From assembly GCF_036365825.1 (NCBI RefSeq), contig NZ_CP142674.1:1-64000 (forward strand): 64,000 nt of DNA, written 5' to 3'. Positions 8,451 to 17,402 of this stretch are shown one piece after another. The DNA is from Qipengyuania sp. HL-TH1 (GTDB lineage: Bacteria; Pseudomonadota; Alphaproteobacteria; Sphingomonadales; Sphingomonadaceae). A program made the position numbers and the translations under genes. Each line of letters begins with the position of its first letter. Positions within the stretch are counted from its first letter, which is position 1. Below the pieces are notes generated by a model. The model saw nothing but the letters and a program-made list of their open reading frames with translations. It was not told the origin of the DNA and searched no databases.

Positions 8451-8906
8451 GTGCTGTATCTGCTCTCGACGCAAGTCCTGTTGGACATCCTCGGCAAACA
8501 ATCTCCCGGCACGCAATGGATGACTACCGCACCGGCAGGATCGGTGGAAATTAGCGTCGTTTCGATCGGGCAGGCTCAGCGCTATATCGGCAAGCTCTCG
8601 TCGGCATCCGAGAGAGAGAAACTGATGCGCGCTTTGCGGCGCATTGAGGCCACCGTCACTGGCAAGAACCGCGAGCATGAGGGCGTGGTGCCATTCGAAG
8701 GCGAGGCCGCGCGCATCTGGGCCGAGCTAGCGGACGCCGACTTGCCATACATCGTTCGCAATTCAGGTCACCCCGAGCGCGAAGTGCCGCTAGGGGCGAC
8801 CGGTCGCATGGTCGTGGCGACCGCGCTGGCGCGAAGCGGTACTCTTGTAGAGGCTCCGCAGCCCTATCACGAGAAGATCGCCCGGCTATTGGTCGAACAT
8901 CCGTGA
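8451..8906 (+). CDS. PIN-like toxin with degenerate acidic residues
   Basis: This 151-aa protein has the size and sequence rhythm of VapC-type PIN toxins: an N-terminal strand (YLLSTQVLLDIL), a central ISVVSIGQAQRY segment and a C-terminal GRMVVATALARSGTLVEAP resembling DALIAATALxxGxxLVTxN. The first catalytic Asp is replaced by Ser, the central Glu by Gln, and the Asp before the last helix by Gly or Arg, so metal-dependent RNase activity is doubtful. It starts with GTG behind a weak ribosome site and overlaps the downstream patatin gene by 4 bp. It may be an inactivated toxin, a structural partner or a diverged enzyme. Confidence 0.5.
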   Translation: MLYLLSTQVLLDILGKQSPGTQWMTTAPAGSVEISVVSIGQAQRYIGKLSSASEREKLMRALRRIEATVTGKNREHEGVVPFEGEAARIWAELADADLPYIVRNSGHPEREVPLGATGRMVVATALARSGTLVEAPQPYHEKIARLLVEHP

Positions 8907-9925
8907 CCAAAGGACAGGATCCAGAAGATCAATTGGTCATGCCCGAGGGCGGGCCATTCGAAGCTGGCGGGCGATATCAGGCGCTATGCCTGTCCGGAGG
9001 AGGATATCGCGGGCTATACACCGCAATCCTGCTCGAAGAGCTCGAACGACGGGCCGGAAAACAACTTCGCGAATGCTTTGATCTGATCGCCGGAACCTCG
9101 ATCGGCGGTATCCTTGCAATCGGTTTGGCCGCGGGGATCCCAGCCCATTCATTGCGGCTGTCTTTCGAAAAACACGGCAGCGCAATCTTTCCCAAGACCA
9201 ATCGGATATTGGGTCTAAAGATTCCGCGCCTGTCGCTACCGGCTTTTCGCCACCGATATTCGAATGACGGCCTGAGAGAGACAATCAAGACGATTCTCAA
9301 TGACCCCGGCGAGAAACTCACAATGACCGACGCAGGCCCATCGCTCCTCATTCCCAGCGTTAATGCGACTACCGATGACGCGGCGGTGTTCCGCACATCG
9401 TCCAGCGATCAAAACCTGACGCTTGTTGATGCCGCTCTCGCCACTTCGGCCGCACCGACCTATTTCCCCGAACACGCTATCGGCGATGAGAATTTTGTAG
9501 ATGGCGGGCTCATTGCCAATGCGCCCGATCTCTTGGCCATTTCGGATGGCCTTCAAGCGGGCTTTCGCAGAGAGGATATCCATGTCCTCAGTCTTGGCAC
9601 GGTCGAAACCATTGCAGGCCGGCGCATCCGCCCGCCATCCGGAACGGGCTACGTGACAGGTGCCAAGCGGCTTTTCGAACTAACTCTCGATGCGCAACAA
9701 CGGTTGGCTCTCAATGAAAGCCGCGCGCTGCTCGGTTCGAATTATCTGCGCATCGATGCGATTGCTTCTCCGGATCAAATGCGAGACCTAGGCCTCGACC
9801 GGATCGATAAGCAGAGCCGAAAGACACTCAGTGCCCTCGCGACAGCAAGCATCCGAGATCAACTCGGCTCCGATATCGGTCGCCTGAGAGGCATGCTCGG
9901 CCGCAGGGCGGAATGGGTCATGTAA
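8903..9925 (+). CDS. Patatin-like phospholipase (CapV-like)
   Basis: This 340-aa protein is a patatin-family lipid acyl hydrolase. It has the oxyanion glycine-rich loop GGGYRG (32-37), the nucleophile elbow GTSIGG with Ser66, and the catalytic DGG at about 200. Proteins of this form resemble CapV, the phospholipase effector of some CBASS defence systems, which attacks the host membrane when activated. No cyclic-nucleotide synthase is encoded nearby, so CBASS cannot be claimed. The GTG start overlaps the PIN-like gene by 4 bp, so all three genes from 8053 form one coupled operon. Membrane attack under control of the upstream pair is speculation. Confidence 0.8.
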   Translation: MTKGQDPEDQLVMPEGGPFEAGGRYQALCLSGGGYRGLYTAILLEELERRAGKQLRECFDLIAGTSIGGILAIGLAAGIPAHSLRLSFEKHGSAIFPKTNRILGLKIPRLSLPAFRHRYSNDGLRETIKTILNDPGEKLTMTDAGPSLLIPSVNATTDDAAVFRTSSSDQNLTLVDAALATSAAPTYFPEHAIGDENFVDGGLIANAPDLLAISDGLQAGFRREDIHVLSLGTVETIAGRRIRPPSGTGYVTGAKRLFELTLDAQQRLALNESRALLGSNYLRIDAIASPDQMRDLGLDRIDKQSRKTLSALATASIRDQLGSDIGRLRGMLGRRAEWVM

Positions 9926-9986
9926 TCCAACATTATCCTGACTGGCCGGCCTGCCATATCGAACCCCTCAGTGCCGCCTAGACCGA

Positions 9987-10001
9987 GGAGGGGGAGGGGG
10001 G
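9987..10001 (+). repeat. G-rich element, copy 1
   Basis: GGAGGGGGAGGGGGG lies 29 bp before the toprim gene start, outside its ribosome site. It is one of ten plus-strand tracts of this type in the window. Confidence 0.6.
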
Positions 10002-10030
10002 AGAGCGGATGGATTTAAGGTTGATGTCAC

Positions 10031-10870
10031 ATGCTTACCGCTCTCAAGCCTACCAAGGAAACCATTGATCTCGTCGCCGGCTTGAAGGGGCGGTGGCACG
10101 GTTCGTATGCCATGTGCCGCTGTCCCGCCCATGCCGACGAAAAGGCGTCGCTTTCCATCCGGCAGGGTAATCGCGGACTACTGGTCCATTGCTTCGCCGG
10201 GTGTCGCAGTGAAGACGTTCTTCGCGAACTCTCACGAACCAGACCGGTCTTCAATTCGCCAACGCCCGAGTATCGAACGGGTGCATCGACGCAGAATGCG
10301 CGGCGCATCTGGGACCAGGCTACCGAAATCAAAGGAACGCTTGCAGAAGCCTATCTGCGATCACGCAACCTTCCTCAGTCCTTGGGAGATTTGCGCTATC
10401 ACGCACGATGCCCGTTCGGCCGCAAGCCGAATGCCGTGTTCAGGCCGGCCCTGATTGTGGCCGTGCGGGAAGGGACGAAGATCAAGGCCATCCAGCGCAT
10501 CGCGCTCGGTCCGGGAGGACTGTCACATAAGGGTAAATACATGCTCGGACGACCGGGCATGGCGGCCTGGTCGCCAATCATGAAGGGCACCACACTCGCT
10601 CTGGCGGAAAGCATGGAGGATGCCGCCGCCTATACGAAGCTGAAAGGCACGCCGTGCTGGAGCACGCTGGGGGCCGAGCGATTGCCTCTGGTCCGCATCC
10701 CGGACGGGGTGGCAACTCTCGTAATTGCCGAGGACAACAACCGGGCAGGAAGGCTGGCGGCGCTTGCAGCCGTCGCGGCGCACGAGACTACGGATCGCCG
10801 CGTTCTTCGCGATCCGCCTCCACGAGCCGCCGCCGACTGGGCGGAGGTCAACGAAAACGCCGGCACATAG
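10031..10870 (+). CDS. Toprim-domain primase-like protein
   Basis: This 279-aa protein combines an N-terminal zinc-ribbon of the CHC2 type (CRCPAHADEKASLSI then HCFAGC, about residues 33-65) with a C-terminal toprim domain (LALAESMEDAAAY near 190, TLVIAEDNN near 230). This pairing is that of plasmid and phage DNA primases or primase-like proteins with DUF7146. It probably helps replicate or establish the plasmid as single-stranded DNA. The toprim Glu and Asp-x-Asp are present in variant form (AEDNN). It precedes the methylase-helicase gene across a G-rich tract. Confidence 0.75.
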   Translation: MLTALKPTKETIDLVAGLKGRWHGSYAMCRCPAHADEKASLSIRQGNRGLLVHCFAGCRSEDVLRELSRTRPVFNSPTPEYRTGASTQNARRIWDQATEIKGTLAEAYLRSRNLPQSLGDLRYHARCPFGRKPNAVFRPALIVAVREGTKIKAIQRIALGPGGLSHKGKYMLGRPGMAAWSPIMKGTTLALAESMEDAAAYTKLKGTPCWSTLGAERLPLVRIPDGVATLVIAEDNNRAGRLAALAAVAAHETTDRRVLRDPPPRAAADWAEVNENAGT

Positions 10871-10884
10871 GGCTTCGAAGAACA

Positions 10885-10901
10885 GAGGAGGGGGGGGGAG
10901 G
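10885..10901 (+). repeat. G-rich element, copy 2
   Basis: A polypurine tract with a run of nine G follows the toprim gene. The next gene has its own Shine-Dalgarno (AGGAG at 10922) about 20 bp further on, so the tract itself is not that gene's ribosome site. Confidence 0.6.
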
Positions 10902-10932
10902 ATTGGTTGCGGATCAGCATCAGGAGCAGACC

Positions 10933-13900
10933 GTGACCGACCTATTCGACATTTCCGAACAGCGCCTCAAAGGCGCTATCGAAACCGTGGCTGCTGACAT
11001 CGGCAATGCCCGTCTTTCGAAAAAGAAGCTCTTCGAGACGATGGAAGGGCTGCACGGCTGCACATCGGCAAACGGGACATGGACCCAGCGCGATGCTTAC
11101 GACCTACTGGAAGCAGGACTTGCACTTCACCTGACCCGACTCGGGCCCGTTGAGCGCACCGACATTTCCTCGATCTCCGACCTGGTCGACTCCCTGCCGA
11201 CCCAGACCGTCAGAAGCGAGGATCAAATCCGCTTCCAGCAGTTTTCGACCCCGGCAGACCTTGCAGCCTTGGCGATGATCGCCGCGCAGCCTCGGAGCGG
11301 GGATATCGTCCTCGAGCCGAGTGCCGGCCACGGCTCTCTCGTCAGCATGTTGCCGAGCGTCGAGGAACTGCACCTCAACGAGCTCGATCTGCGCCGGCGC
11401 GAGAAGCTGAAACTCCTTTTCGCTGGTGCGACCATCACCGGCTTCGACGGCGCCATGCTGACCTCGCTGGCCGCGCCCGAACTTCGGCCGACGCTGATCC
11501 TCATGAACCCGCCGTTCTCGCGCTCGCAGGGCAGGGGCGTCGATGAATACGCCGCTGTCCGCCATCTGCGGGCCGCGCTCTCGAAGCTCAGTCCCGGCGG
11601 CCGGGTCGTGGCGATCATGCCCGACTGGTTCACCACCAGCGCCAAGATGATCCGGATCTACGAAGAGACCTTTACGAACTGCACCGTACAGACCTCCGCC
11701 AGGCTCGCGAAATGCTATCACAAGCAGGGCACCAGCGTGGCCGTGCGCTTGATGGTGATCGACAAGACACCAGGGAACTCGAAACCATCGATCATCGCGC
11801 GCGATACCGTCCGCGAACTTGCAGACTGTCTTCCCATCGTGAAGCGAGCGACGGCTCTCTCCGAGCGCACGTCGGTGCCCCCGCAGCCCAAGCCGAAGGC
11901 GACCAGCCTCTTCAAGTCGATGCGCGCCAAGCCGCGGACGACGCCGCGGGTCGAACGCAAGATCTCGGTCCGCGAGATCGTCCCCGTCGAATATGGCAAG
12001 CTCGAGGCGCCGCGCGCGCTCGGTACGCAATCAGGGGTCTACGTTCCCTATCGGCCCAGTCGCATCGATATCGAAGGCTCGCGCGAACACCCGACGCCTC
12101 TGGTCGAGAGCGTCGCGATGGGTTCGATCCCGGCCCCGGTGCCGGACTATGTCCCGCGTCTGCACGATCGCATCCTGACAGACGCGCAGCTCTCCGAGGC
12201 ACAGCTCGAGACGATCATCTATGCCGGCAATGCCTGGACGCAATTCCTCCCCGGCAAGTTCACCCCGTCCGATGAAGGCGTAGGGCTTTCGCTGTCCGAA
12301 GACGGCAGAGCCTATCGCAAGGGCTATTTCCTAGGCGATGGCACCGGGGCGGGGAAGGGGCGGCAGGTTGCTGCTTGCATCCTCGACAACTGGCTCGCGG
12401 GCCGTCGTCAGGCAATCTGGGTCTCCAAGAACGAAAGCCTTCTCGAAGACGCCCGACGCGACTGGTCCGCGATCGGCGGGCTTCCGGCGGACATCCAACC
12501 GCTTTCGAGCTGGAAGATCGATGACGAACTTCCTTTTCGCGACGGCATCGTTTTCGTCACCTACCCGACGCTGCGCAGCCAGCGTCAGGACGCAACCCGC
12601 CTGAAGCAACTCCTCGACTGGGCAGGCACCGACTTCGAAGGCGTCATCGCATTCGACGAGAGCCATGAAATGGGCGGCGTCGCCGGCGGGGAGGGCGCCC
12701 GCGGTGCCAAGGCAGGGTCGCTGCAGGGTATCGCAGGTGTTCTCCTTCAGAACCACCTCCCGGATGCCCGCGTCCTTTACGCCTCTGCCACCGGAGCATC
12801 GGACGTGAACAATCTGGCCTATGCCGTTCGTCTCGGCCTGTGGGGTCCCGGCACTGCCTTCTCCAACCGCGAGGACTTCATCAGCCAGATCCGTTCGGGC
12901 GGAATAGCCGCGATGGAACTCGTCTCGCGCGATCTGAAGGCTTTGGGTCTTTATCAGGCTCGCGCACTCAGCTTCGCCGGTGTCGAATACGAAGTGCTGA
13001 AGCACGATCTGACAGACCAGCAAATCGGCATCTACGACACCTACGCTGACGCCTGGGCGATCATCCATCAGAACATGGAAGAAGCATTGGCACTTACCAA
13101 CGTCGTCGACGACCTCGATGGCGATACCCTGAACAGCGGCGCGAAGGCTGCGGCGCGCTCGCGCTTCGAAGGTGCCAAGCAGCGCTTCTTCAACCAGGTG
13201 CTGCTTTCAATGAAGCTGCCGACCTTGATCGCGGCGATCAACGACCATGTCGACCAGGACAAGGCCATCGTCGTCCAGCTCGTGTCTACCGCAGAAAGCA
13301 TTCTCGATCGCCGCCTCGATAGCCTATCGCCAGAAGAGCGGGCCGAACTCGACCTTGACCTGAGTCCGCGCGAAAACGTCATCGACTATCTCGAGCGCGC
13401 ATTCCCCACACAGCAGATGCAGGTCTTCGTCGACGACACTGGCGAGGAACGCTCGATGCCGATGTTCGACGACGAGGGACGCCCGGTCCACAATGCCGCG
13501 ACGATCGAGAAAAAGCAGCGTCTCATCGAGCACCTCTGCGCACTGCCACCCATCAAGCCCGCGCTCGACGGTATCATCGAACATTATGGCACCGAGAAGG
13601 TCGCCGAAGTGACAGGACGGACGAAGCGACTCATCACCCAAGGAGACGGCAGCCAGAAGCTCGAAACACGCTCGGCGCGCACGAACCAATCCGAAACCGA
13701 TCACTTCATGGATGGGCGCAAGAACATCCTCGTGTTCAGCGACGCCGGCGGCACGGGTCGTTCGTATCACGCCAGCCTCGATGCCAAAAATCAGCGCCAG
13801 CGCGTTCACTTCCTCCTGGAGCCGGGCTGGCGCGCCGACCGCGCGATTCAGGGGCTGGGCCGAACGCACCGGACGCACCAGGCCGAAACGCCGCTCTTTC

Positions 13901-15153
13901 GTCCGGTCACCACGAACTGCAAGGGCGAGCTGCGCTTTACCAGCACAATCGCTCGCCGGCTCGACAGTCTGGGCGCCCTGACCCGGGGCCAGCGCCAGAC
14001 GGGCGGGCAGAACCTGTTCGATCCCGCGGACAACCTCGAAAGCGAATACGCCAAGGCGGCGCTCGTGACATGGTTCGGACTGCTGGCCGAGGGCAAGCTA
14101 TCCAGCGCGACGCTGCTCGACTTCCAGAAGCGGAGCGGTCTCAAGATCGCGTCGGCCGACGGAATACTGGAAGAGGACCTTCCTCCGATCCAGCGCTGGC
14201 TCAACCGCATACTGGCATTGCCGATCGCCATGCAGAACGCGATCTTCGATGAGTTCCTAGCTCTGGTGGAAGCCCGCGTATCCGCGGCCCGGGATGCCGG
14301 CACGCTGGATGTCGGGGTCGAGACCATCCAGGTCGAAAGCGCCAGCGTCGCCGAGGATATCGTGCTCCGAACCGACGAACGAACCGGAGCAACCTCGCAC
14401 CTGCTGCGCATCGATCTGACAACCCGGTATCAGCCGACCACGCTGGAAAGGGTGCTCGAGCGGCGTGAATGGTCCGATGGCTGCATCCTCATGCGTAACA
14501 CGAAGAGCGACAAGGCCGCGCTCTGCGAACCATCGCGCCACTTCATGACCGAGAAGGGCGAGCTCATCCAGCGCGTGATCCTTCACCGGCCTTTGCGGCG
14601 GGAATACCACCAACTGCGAGACCTCGAAGAATCCGCGTGGGTAGAATGCGCCGAACCCCGCTTCGCGAAGCTGTGGGAGGCTGAATCCGAAGACAGCGCA
14701 TCCCGCCTGCACACCGAGACGGTCCATCTCGCCACGGGCCTGCTGCTACCCATCTGGTCGAACCTTCCGCGCGATTATCTCGAAGTGAACCGGATCGTGG
14801 ATCTCGAAGGTCGCAGCTGGCTCGGACGCATCGTCTACGACACCGACGTCGCCGACGTGCTGAAAGCCTTCGGCGTGAACTCGAGCGTGAAGCTCACGGA
14901 CGAAGCGGTCGTCAAAGCACTGCGTGAGAACCGCAGCATCACGATCGAGCAGCCGTTCGGCGCGGTGCTGAAGCGCTCTCGCGTCGCTGGCGATCTTCGC
15001 ATCGAAATAGCTGGAGCGCCTGCCGACCAGATCGAATGGCTGAAGAGCATCGGCTGCTTCACCGAGATCATCGCCTACCGCACCAGGGTTTTCGTCCCGG
15101 CGGACAATCCGGAGCCCGTCGTCAAGTCGCTGCTCGGTTTCCAGAATTCCTGA
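10933..15153 (+). CDS. Strawberry-notch-like helicase fused to a DNA methyltransferase
   Basis: This ~1406-aa protein joins two domains. Residues ~90-300 form an N6-adenine methyltransferase (EPSAGHGS motif I, LMNPPFS catalytic motif near 190-196). Residues ~430-1100 form a superfamily 2 helicase of the strawberry-notch type, with Walker A GDGTGAGKGRQ near 468, DESHEM near 574 and the Sbno C-terminal region with GRTHRTHQ. Such proteins are frequent on alphaproteobacterial conjugative elements next to ParB-like, ArdC and DUF736 genes; a role in plasmid establishment or protection from restriction is inferred. I chose GTG 10933, six bases after AGGAG; the frame is open back to 10654 but that part overlaps the toprim gene. 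Confidence 0.88.
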   Translation: MTDLFDISEQRLKGAIETVAADIGNARLSKKKLFETMEGLHGCTSANGTWTQRDAYDLLEAGLALHLTRLGPVERTDISSISDLVDSLPTQTVRSEDQIRFQQFSTPADLAALAMIAAQPRSGDIVLEPSAGHGSLVSMLPSVEELHLNELDLRRREKLKLLFAGATITGFDGAMLTSLAAPELRPTLILMNPPFSRSQGRGVDEYAAVRHLRAALSKLSPGGRVVAIMPDWFTTSAKMIRIYEETFTNCTVQTSARLAKCYHKQGTSVAVRLMVIDKTPGNSKPSIIARDTVRELADCLPIVKRATALSERTSVPPQPKPKATSLFKSMRAKPRTTPRVERKISVREIVPVEYGKLEAPRALGTQSGVYVPYRPSRIDIEGSREHPTPLVESVAMGSIPAPVPDYVPRLHDRILTDAQLSEAQLETIIYAGNAWTQFLPGKFTPSDEGVGLSLSEDGRAYRKGYFLGDGTGAGKGRQVAACILDNWLAGRRQAIWVSKNESLLEDARRDWSAIGGLPADIQPLSSWKIDDELPFRDGIVFVTYPTLRSQRQDATRLKQLLDWAGTDFEGVIAFDESHEMGGVAGGEGARGAKAGSLQGIAGVLLQNHLPDARVLYASATGASDVNNLAYAVRLGLWGPGTAFSNREDFISQIRSGGIAAMELVSRDLKALGLYQARALSFAGVEYEVLKHDLTDQQIGIYDTYADAWAIIHQNMEEALALTNVVDDLDGDTLNSGAKAAARSRFEGAKQRFFNQVLLSMKLPTLIAAINDHVDQDKAIVVQLVSTAESILDRRLDSLSPEERAELDLDLSPRENVIDYLERAFPTQQMQVFVDDTGEERSMPMFDDEGRPVHNAATIEKKQRLIEHLCALPPIKPALDGIIEHYGTEKVAEVTGRTKRLITQGDGSQKLETRSARTNQSETDHFMDGRKNILVFSDAGGTGRSYHASLDAKNQRQRVHFLLEPGWRADRAIQGLGRTHRTHQAETPLFRPVTTNCKGELRFTSTIARRLDSLGALTRGQRQTGGQNLFDPADNLESEYAKAALVTWFGLLAEGKLSSATLLDFQKRSGLKIASADGILEEDLPPIQRWLNRILALPIAMQNAIFDEFLALVEARVSAARDAGTLDVGVETIQVESASVAEDIVLRTDERTGATSHLLRIDLTTRYQPTTLERVLERREWSDGCILMRNTKSDKAALCEPSRHFMTEKGELIQRVILHRPLRREYHQLRDLEESAWVECAEPRFAKLWEAESEDSASRLHTETVHLATGLLLPIWSNLPRDYLEVNRIVDLEGRSWLGRIVYDTDVADVLKAFGVNSSVKLTDEAVVKALRENRSITIEQPFGAVLKRSRVAGDLRIEIAGAPADQIEWLKSIGCFTEIIAYRTRVFVPADNPEPVVKSLLGFQNS

Positions 15154-15185
15154 CAACGAGCACGAGCACCTTCGAACCGAGGAAA

Positions 15186-15199
15186 GGGGAGGGGGAGGG
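15186..15199 (+). repeat. G-rich element, copy 3
   Basis: GGGGAGGGGGAGGG lies 48 bp before the ParB-like start. With flanking bases, 20 bp at 15181-15200 are identical to 37936-37955. Confidence 0.65.
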
Positions 15200-15246
15200 T
15201 GAATGGTGTCCGGTGAATAGCCGGTCGACCATCAGGAGATACGACA

Positions 15247-17322
15247 ATGCAACTCATCCAGCTCAGCAAGCTCGACCAGAGCGAGGACAATGTCTGCAAG
15301 CGACCCAATCCGGAGTTCGAGGAACGCCTGTCCTTCGATATCGAGGCCCGCGGCGTCCTGCAGAACCTCATCGTCGCAAAAGCAAAGAAGCGCGGTCGCT
15401 TCGAGGTGATCGGAGGCGGCAAGCGGATGCGCGCCATGCACCGGATCGTCGAACGCGGCGCGATGGACGCAGATTTCGAGGTTCCCTGCCTCGTAATAGA
15501 TCGCCGCGAACACAATGCGAGCGAAGTGTCGCTGGCCGAGAACTTCCAGCGCCTGCAGATGACGCCGGCCGAGGAATGCCAGGCCTTCCAGCATTTCATC
15601 AAGGAAGACGGCGACACCGCCGCGGTCGCAAAGCGCTTCGGTCTCACACAGCGTTTCGTCGACGGCCGCCTCCGCCTCGCCAACCTGGCCGGACCGATCT
15701 TCGAAGCGCTGGCCGCCGGCGATATCACGCTCGACCTCGCCAAGGCCTATGCCGCAACCGATCAGCATGAGGTGCAGCTGCGCGTCTTCGAGCAGATGCG
15801 TCATGCGTGGAACCCCAGCGCGGACGCAATCCGCCGGATGATCGCCGATGGCTCGCTGCGCGGCAACGATCCCATCGCGCTTCTCGTCGGCGAGGACGCC
15901 TATGTGGCTGCGGGTGGCAAGATCGAGCGCGACCTCTTCAGCGAAGCGGCCGACGATCGCTGGATCGATGTCGAAATCGCCCACCAGCTTGCCGCCACCA
16001 AGATGGAAGCCGAAGCCGAACGGCTCGCTGCAGAAACGGGGCTCGCCTGGATCAACCCCGTGGCGGCCACCAATTCGTGGAGCGCTCGCAGCGAACTCGG
16101 CGTCAACCCGGTTCGCCTCCCACCGGCACCACTCTCCGAGGAAGCCCGCACGCGGATCGACGAAATCGACGCGCGCATGGACGACATCAACGCCATATTC
16201 GAGGACGAAAGCGCCCAAGATGAGGACGGGGTGGATCTCGACAAGCTCGAGATCGAATACGACACGCTCTCGAACGAACGCGAAGATCTCAACAACCCCG
16301 TGCGCGAGCTGCCCGAGGAATGGCGCGGCGAGGCCGGTCGCTTCCTCATCCTCACCAACAAGGGCGAGATGGTGCTGGAGAGCGACTACTACAGCGAGAA
16401 ACGGCTCAGCTTCGAGCAGGACGAGGACGGCAACGTCACCGCCACCAGCGAGGACGCGCCGACCCGCGGCGGCACGAGCAGTCAGGCCGGACGCCCGTCG
16501 ACTCCCGAAGCAGTCGCGCCGGGCGGTGAGAAGCCGATCAGCGCGAAGCTGTTCGACGAACTGTCCGTCCAACGCCGGAACATCCTCGCCGCCTCGCTCC
16601 TCGGCGACCCGGGTCTCGCGCTCGACTACGCCATCTTCGCCTTGTGCGACGATCGCAGCTACGAGAGCAAGGGCACCTCGCTGAAGGCCGGCAAGCCGCA
16701 GGACCCCGCCTACGGCGATATCCCGCAGTCGGCGGCCGAAGGGATCCTCGCCGCGGCCGAAGATGCGCTCGACAAGGCGTGGCATGAGCCCAAGGAGGTC
16801 GCCCAGCGATTCCTCGCCTTCCGCGAACTCGACGACGAGGCCAAGGCCGCATGGCTCTCCTACGTGGTCGCCGTCTCGCTGGAAGCGAAGAAGGGCTACA
16901 ATTCGGAGTATCATCCGATCCACTCGGTCCTCGGCAGCATTCTCGACGTCGACGTCGCCGCAATGTGGCGCCCGACTTCGGAGAACCTCTTCGACCGCAT
17001 CAACAAGACGTCCTGCCTCGCGGCCCTCACCGATATCGGCGGCTCCGAACTGGCGGCACGGTACGCGGCATCCAAGAAAGCCGATCTTTCCAAGACGTGC
17101 GAGAAACTCTTCTCCGGCGACGCGATCGTCGAAGAGGATGTCAAGGAACGCGCTCTCGCGTGGTTGCCCGAAGCGATGAAGTTCGAGATCTCCACCGGTG
17201 ATCTCGATCAAGGCGAGGCGCCGATCGAGCCGGACGGCGATGACGACCTCGCCGATACGGACGACGGCAAAACTGCCGAGGAACCCGAAGACGTCGACGA
17301 AGAAGCGGCGGTGGACGCCTGA
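15247..17322 (+). CDS. ParB/Spo0J-like nuclease-domain protein
   Basis: This 691-aa protein has an N-terminal ParB-like domain (IGGGKRMRAMHRI, then AENFQRLQMTPAEECQAF) and a helix-turn-helix (DTAAVAKRFGLTQRFVDGRLRL). The long C-terminal region (~250-690) is acidic and ends in a run of Asp and Glu. It is not the partition protein, which is encoded at 3798. Large ParB-like proteins of this kind occur in plasmid leading regions beside ArdC and helicase genes; a role in establishment rather than segregation is inferred. SD AGGAG sits close before the ATG. An open frame on the opposite strand is even longer but has no recognisable domain. Confidence 0.85.
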   Translation: MQLIQLSKLDQSEDNVCKRPNPEFEERLSFDIEARGVLQNLIVAKAKKRGRFEVIGGGKRMRAMHRIVERGAMDADFEVPCLVIDRREHNASEVSLAENFQRLQMTPAEECQAFQHFIKEDGDTAAVAKRFGLTQRFVDGRLRLANLAGPIFEALAAGDITLDLAKAYAATDQHEVQLRVFEQMRHAWNPSADAIRRMIADGSLRGNDPIALLVGEDAYVAAGGKIERDLFSEAADDRWIDVEIAHQLAATKMEAEAERLAAETGLAWINPVAATNSWSARSELGVNPVRLPPAPLSEEARTRIDEIDARMDDINAIFEDESAQDEDGVDLDKLEIEYDTLSNEREDLNNPVRELPEEWRGEAGRFLILTNKGEMVLESDYYSEKRLSFEQDEDGNVTATSEDAPTRGGTSSQAGRPSTPEAVAPGGEKPISAKLFDELSVQRRNILAASLLGDPGLALDYAIFALCDDRSYESKGTSLKAGKPQDPAYGDIPQSAAEGILAAAEDALDKAWHEPKEVAQRFLAFRELDDEAKAAWLSYVVAVSLEAKKGYNSEYHPIHSVLGSILDVDVAAMWRPTSENLFDRINKTSCLAALTDIGGSELAARYAASKKADLSKTCEKLFSGDAIVEEDVKERALAWLPEAMKFEISTGDLDQGEAPIEPDGDDDLADTDDGKTAEEPEDVDEEAAVDA

Positions 17323-17351
17323 GGGCGTCGGCAACCTCCTGATGCACTGGC

Positions 17352-17385
17352 CCGGTCGCTCCACTCGAGCGGCCGGGTCTTTTTC
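17352..17385 (+). terminator. Rho-independent terminator after the ParB-like gene
   Basis: A GC-rich stem (CCCGGTCGCTC pairing with GAGCGGCCGGG) is followed by five T. It ends the ParB-like transcript just before ardC. Confidence 0.7.
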
Positions 17386-17402
17386 ATGGCCGGAGACACT
17401 TC

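Noticed and set aside
8903..9925. CBASS defence system
   Set aside because: The patatin resembles CapV, but no CD-NTase or accessory genes are nearby, so the system cannot be claimed.
15232..17364. 710-residue open frame on the minus strand, longer than the sense ParB-like gene
   Set aside because: It is a mirror frame of a high-GC gene with no domain; the plus-strand frame has clear ParB and HTH motifs and a ribosome site.
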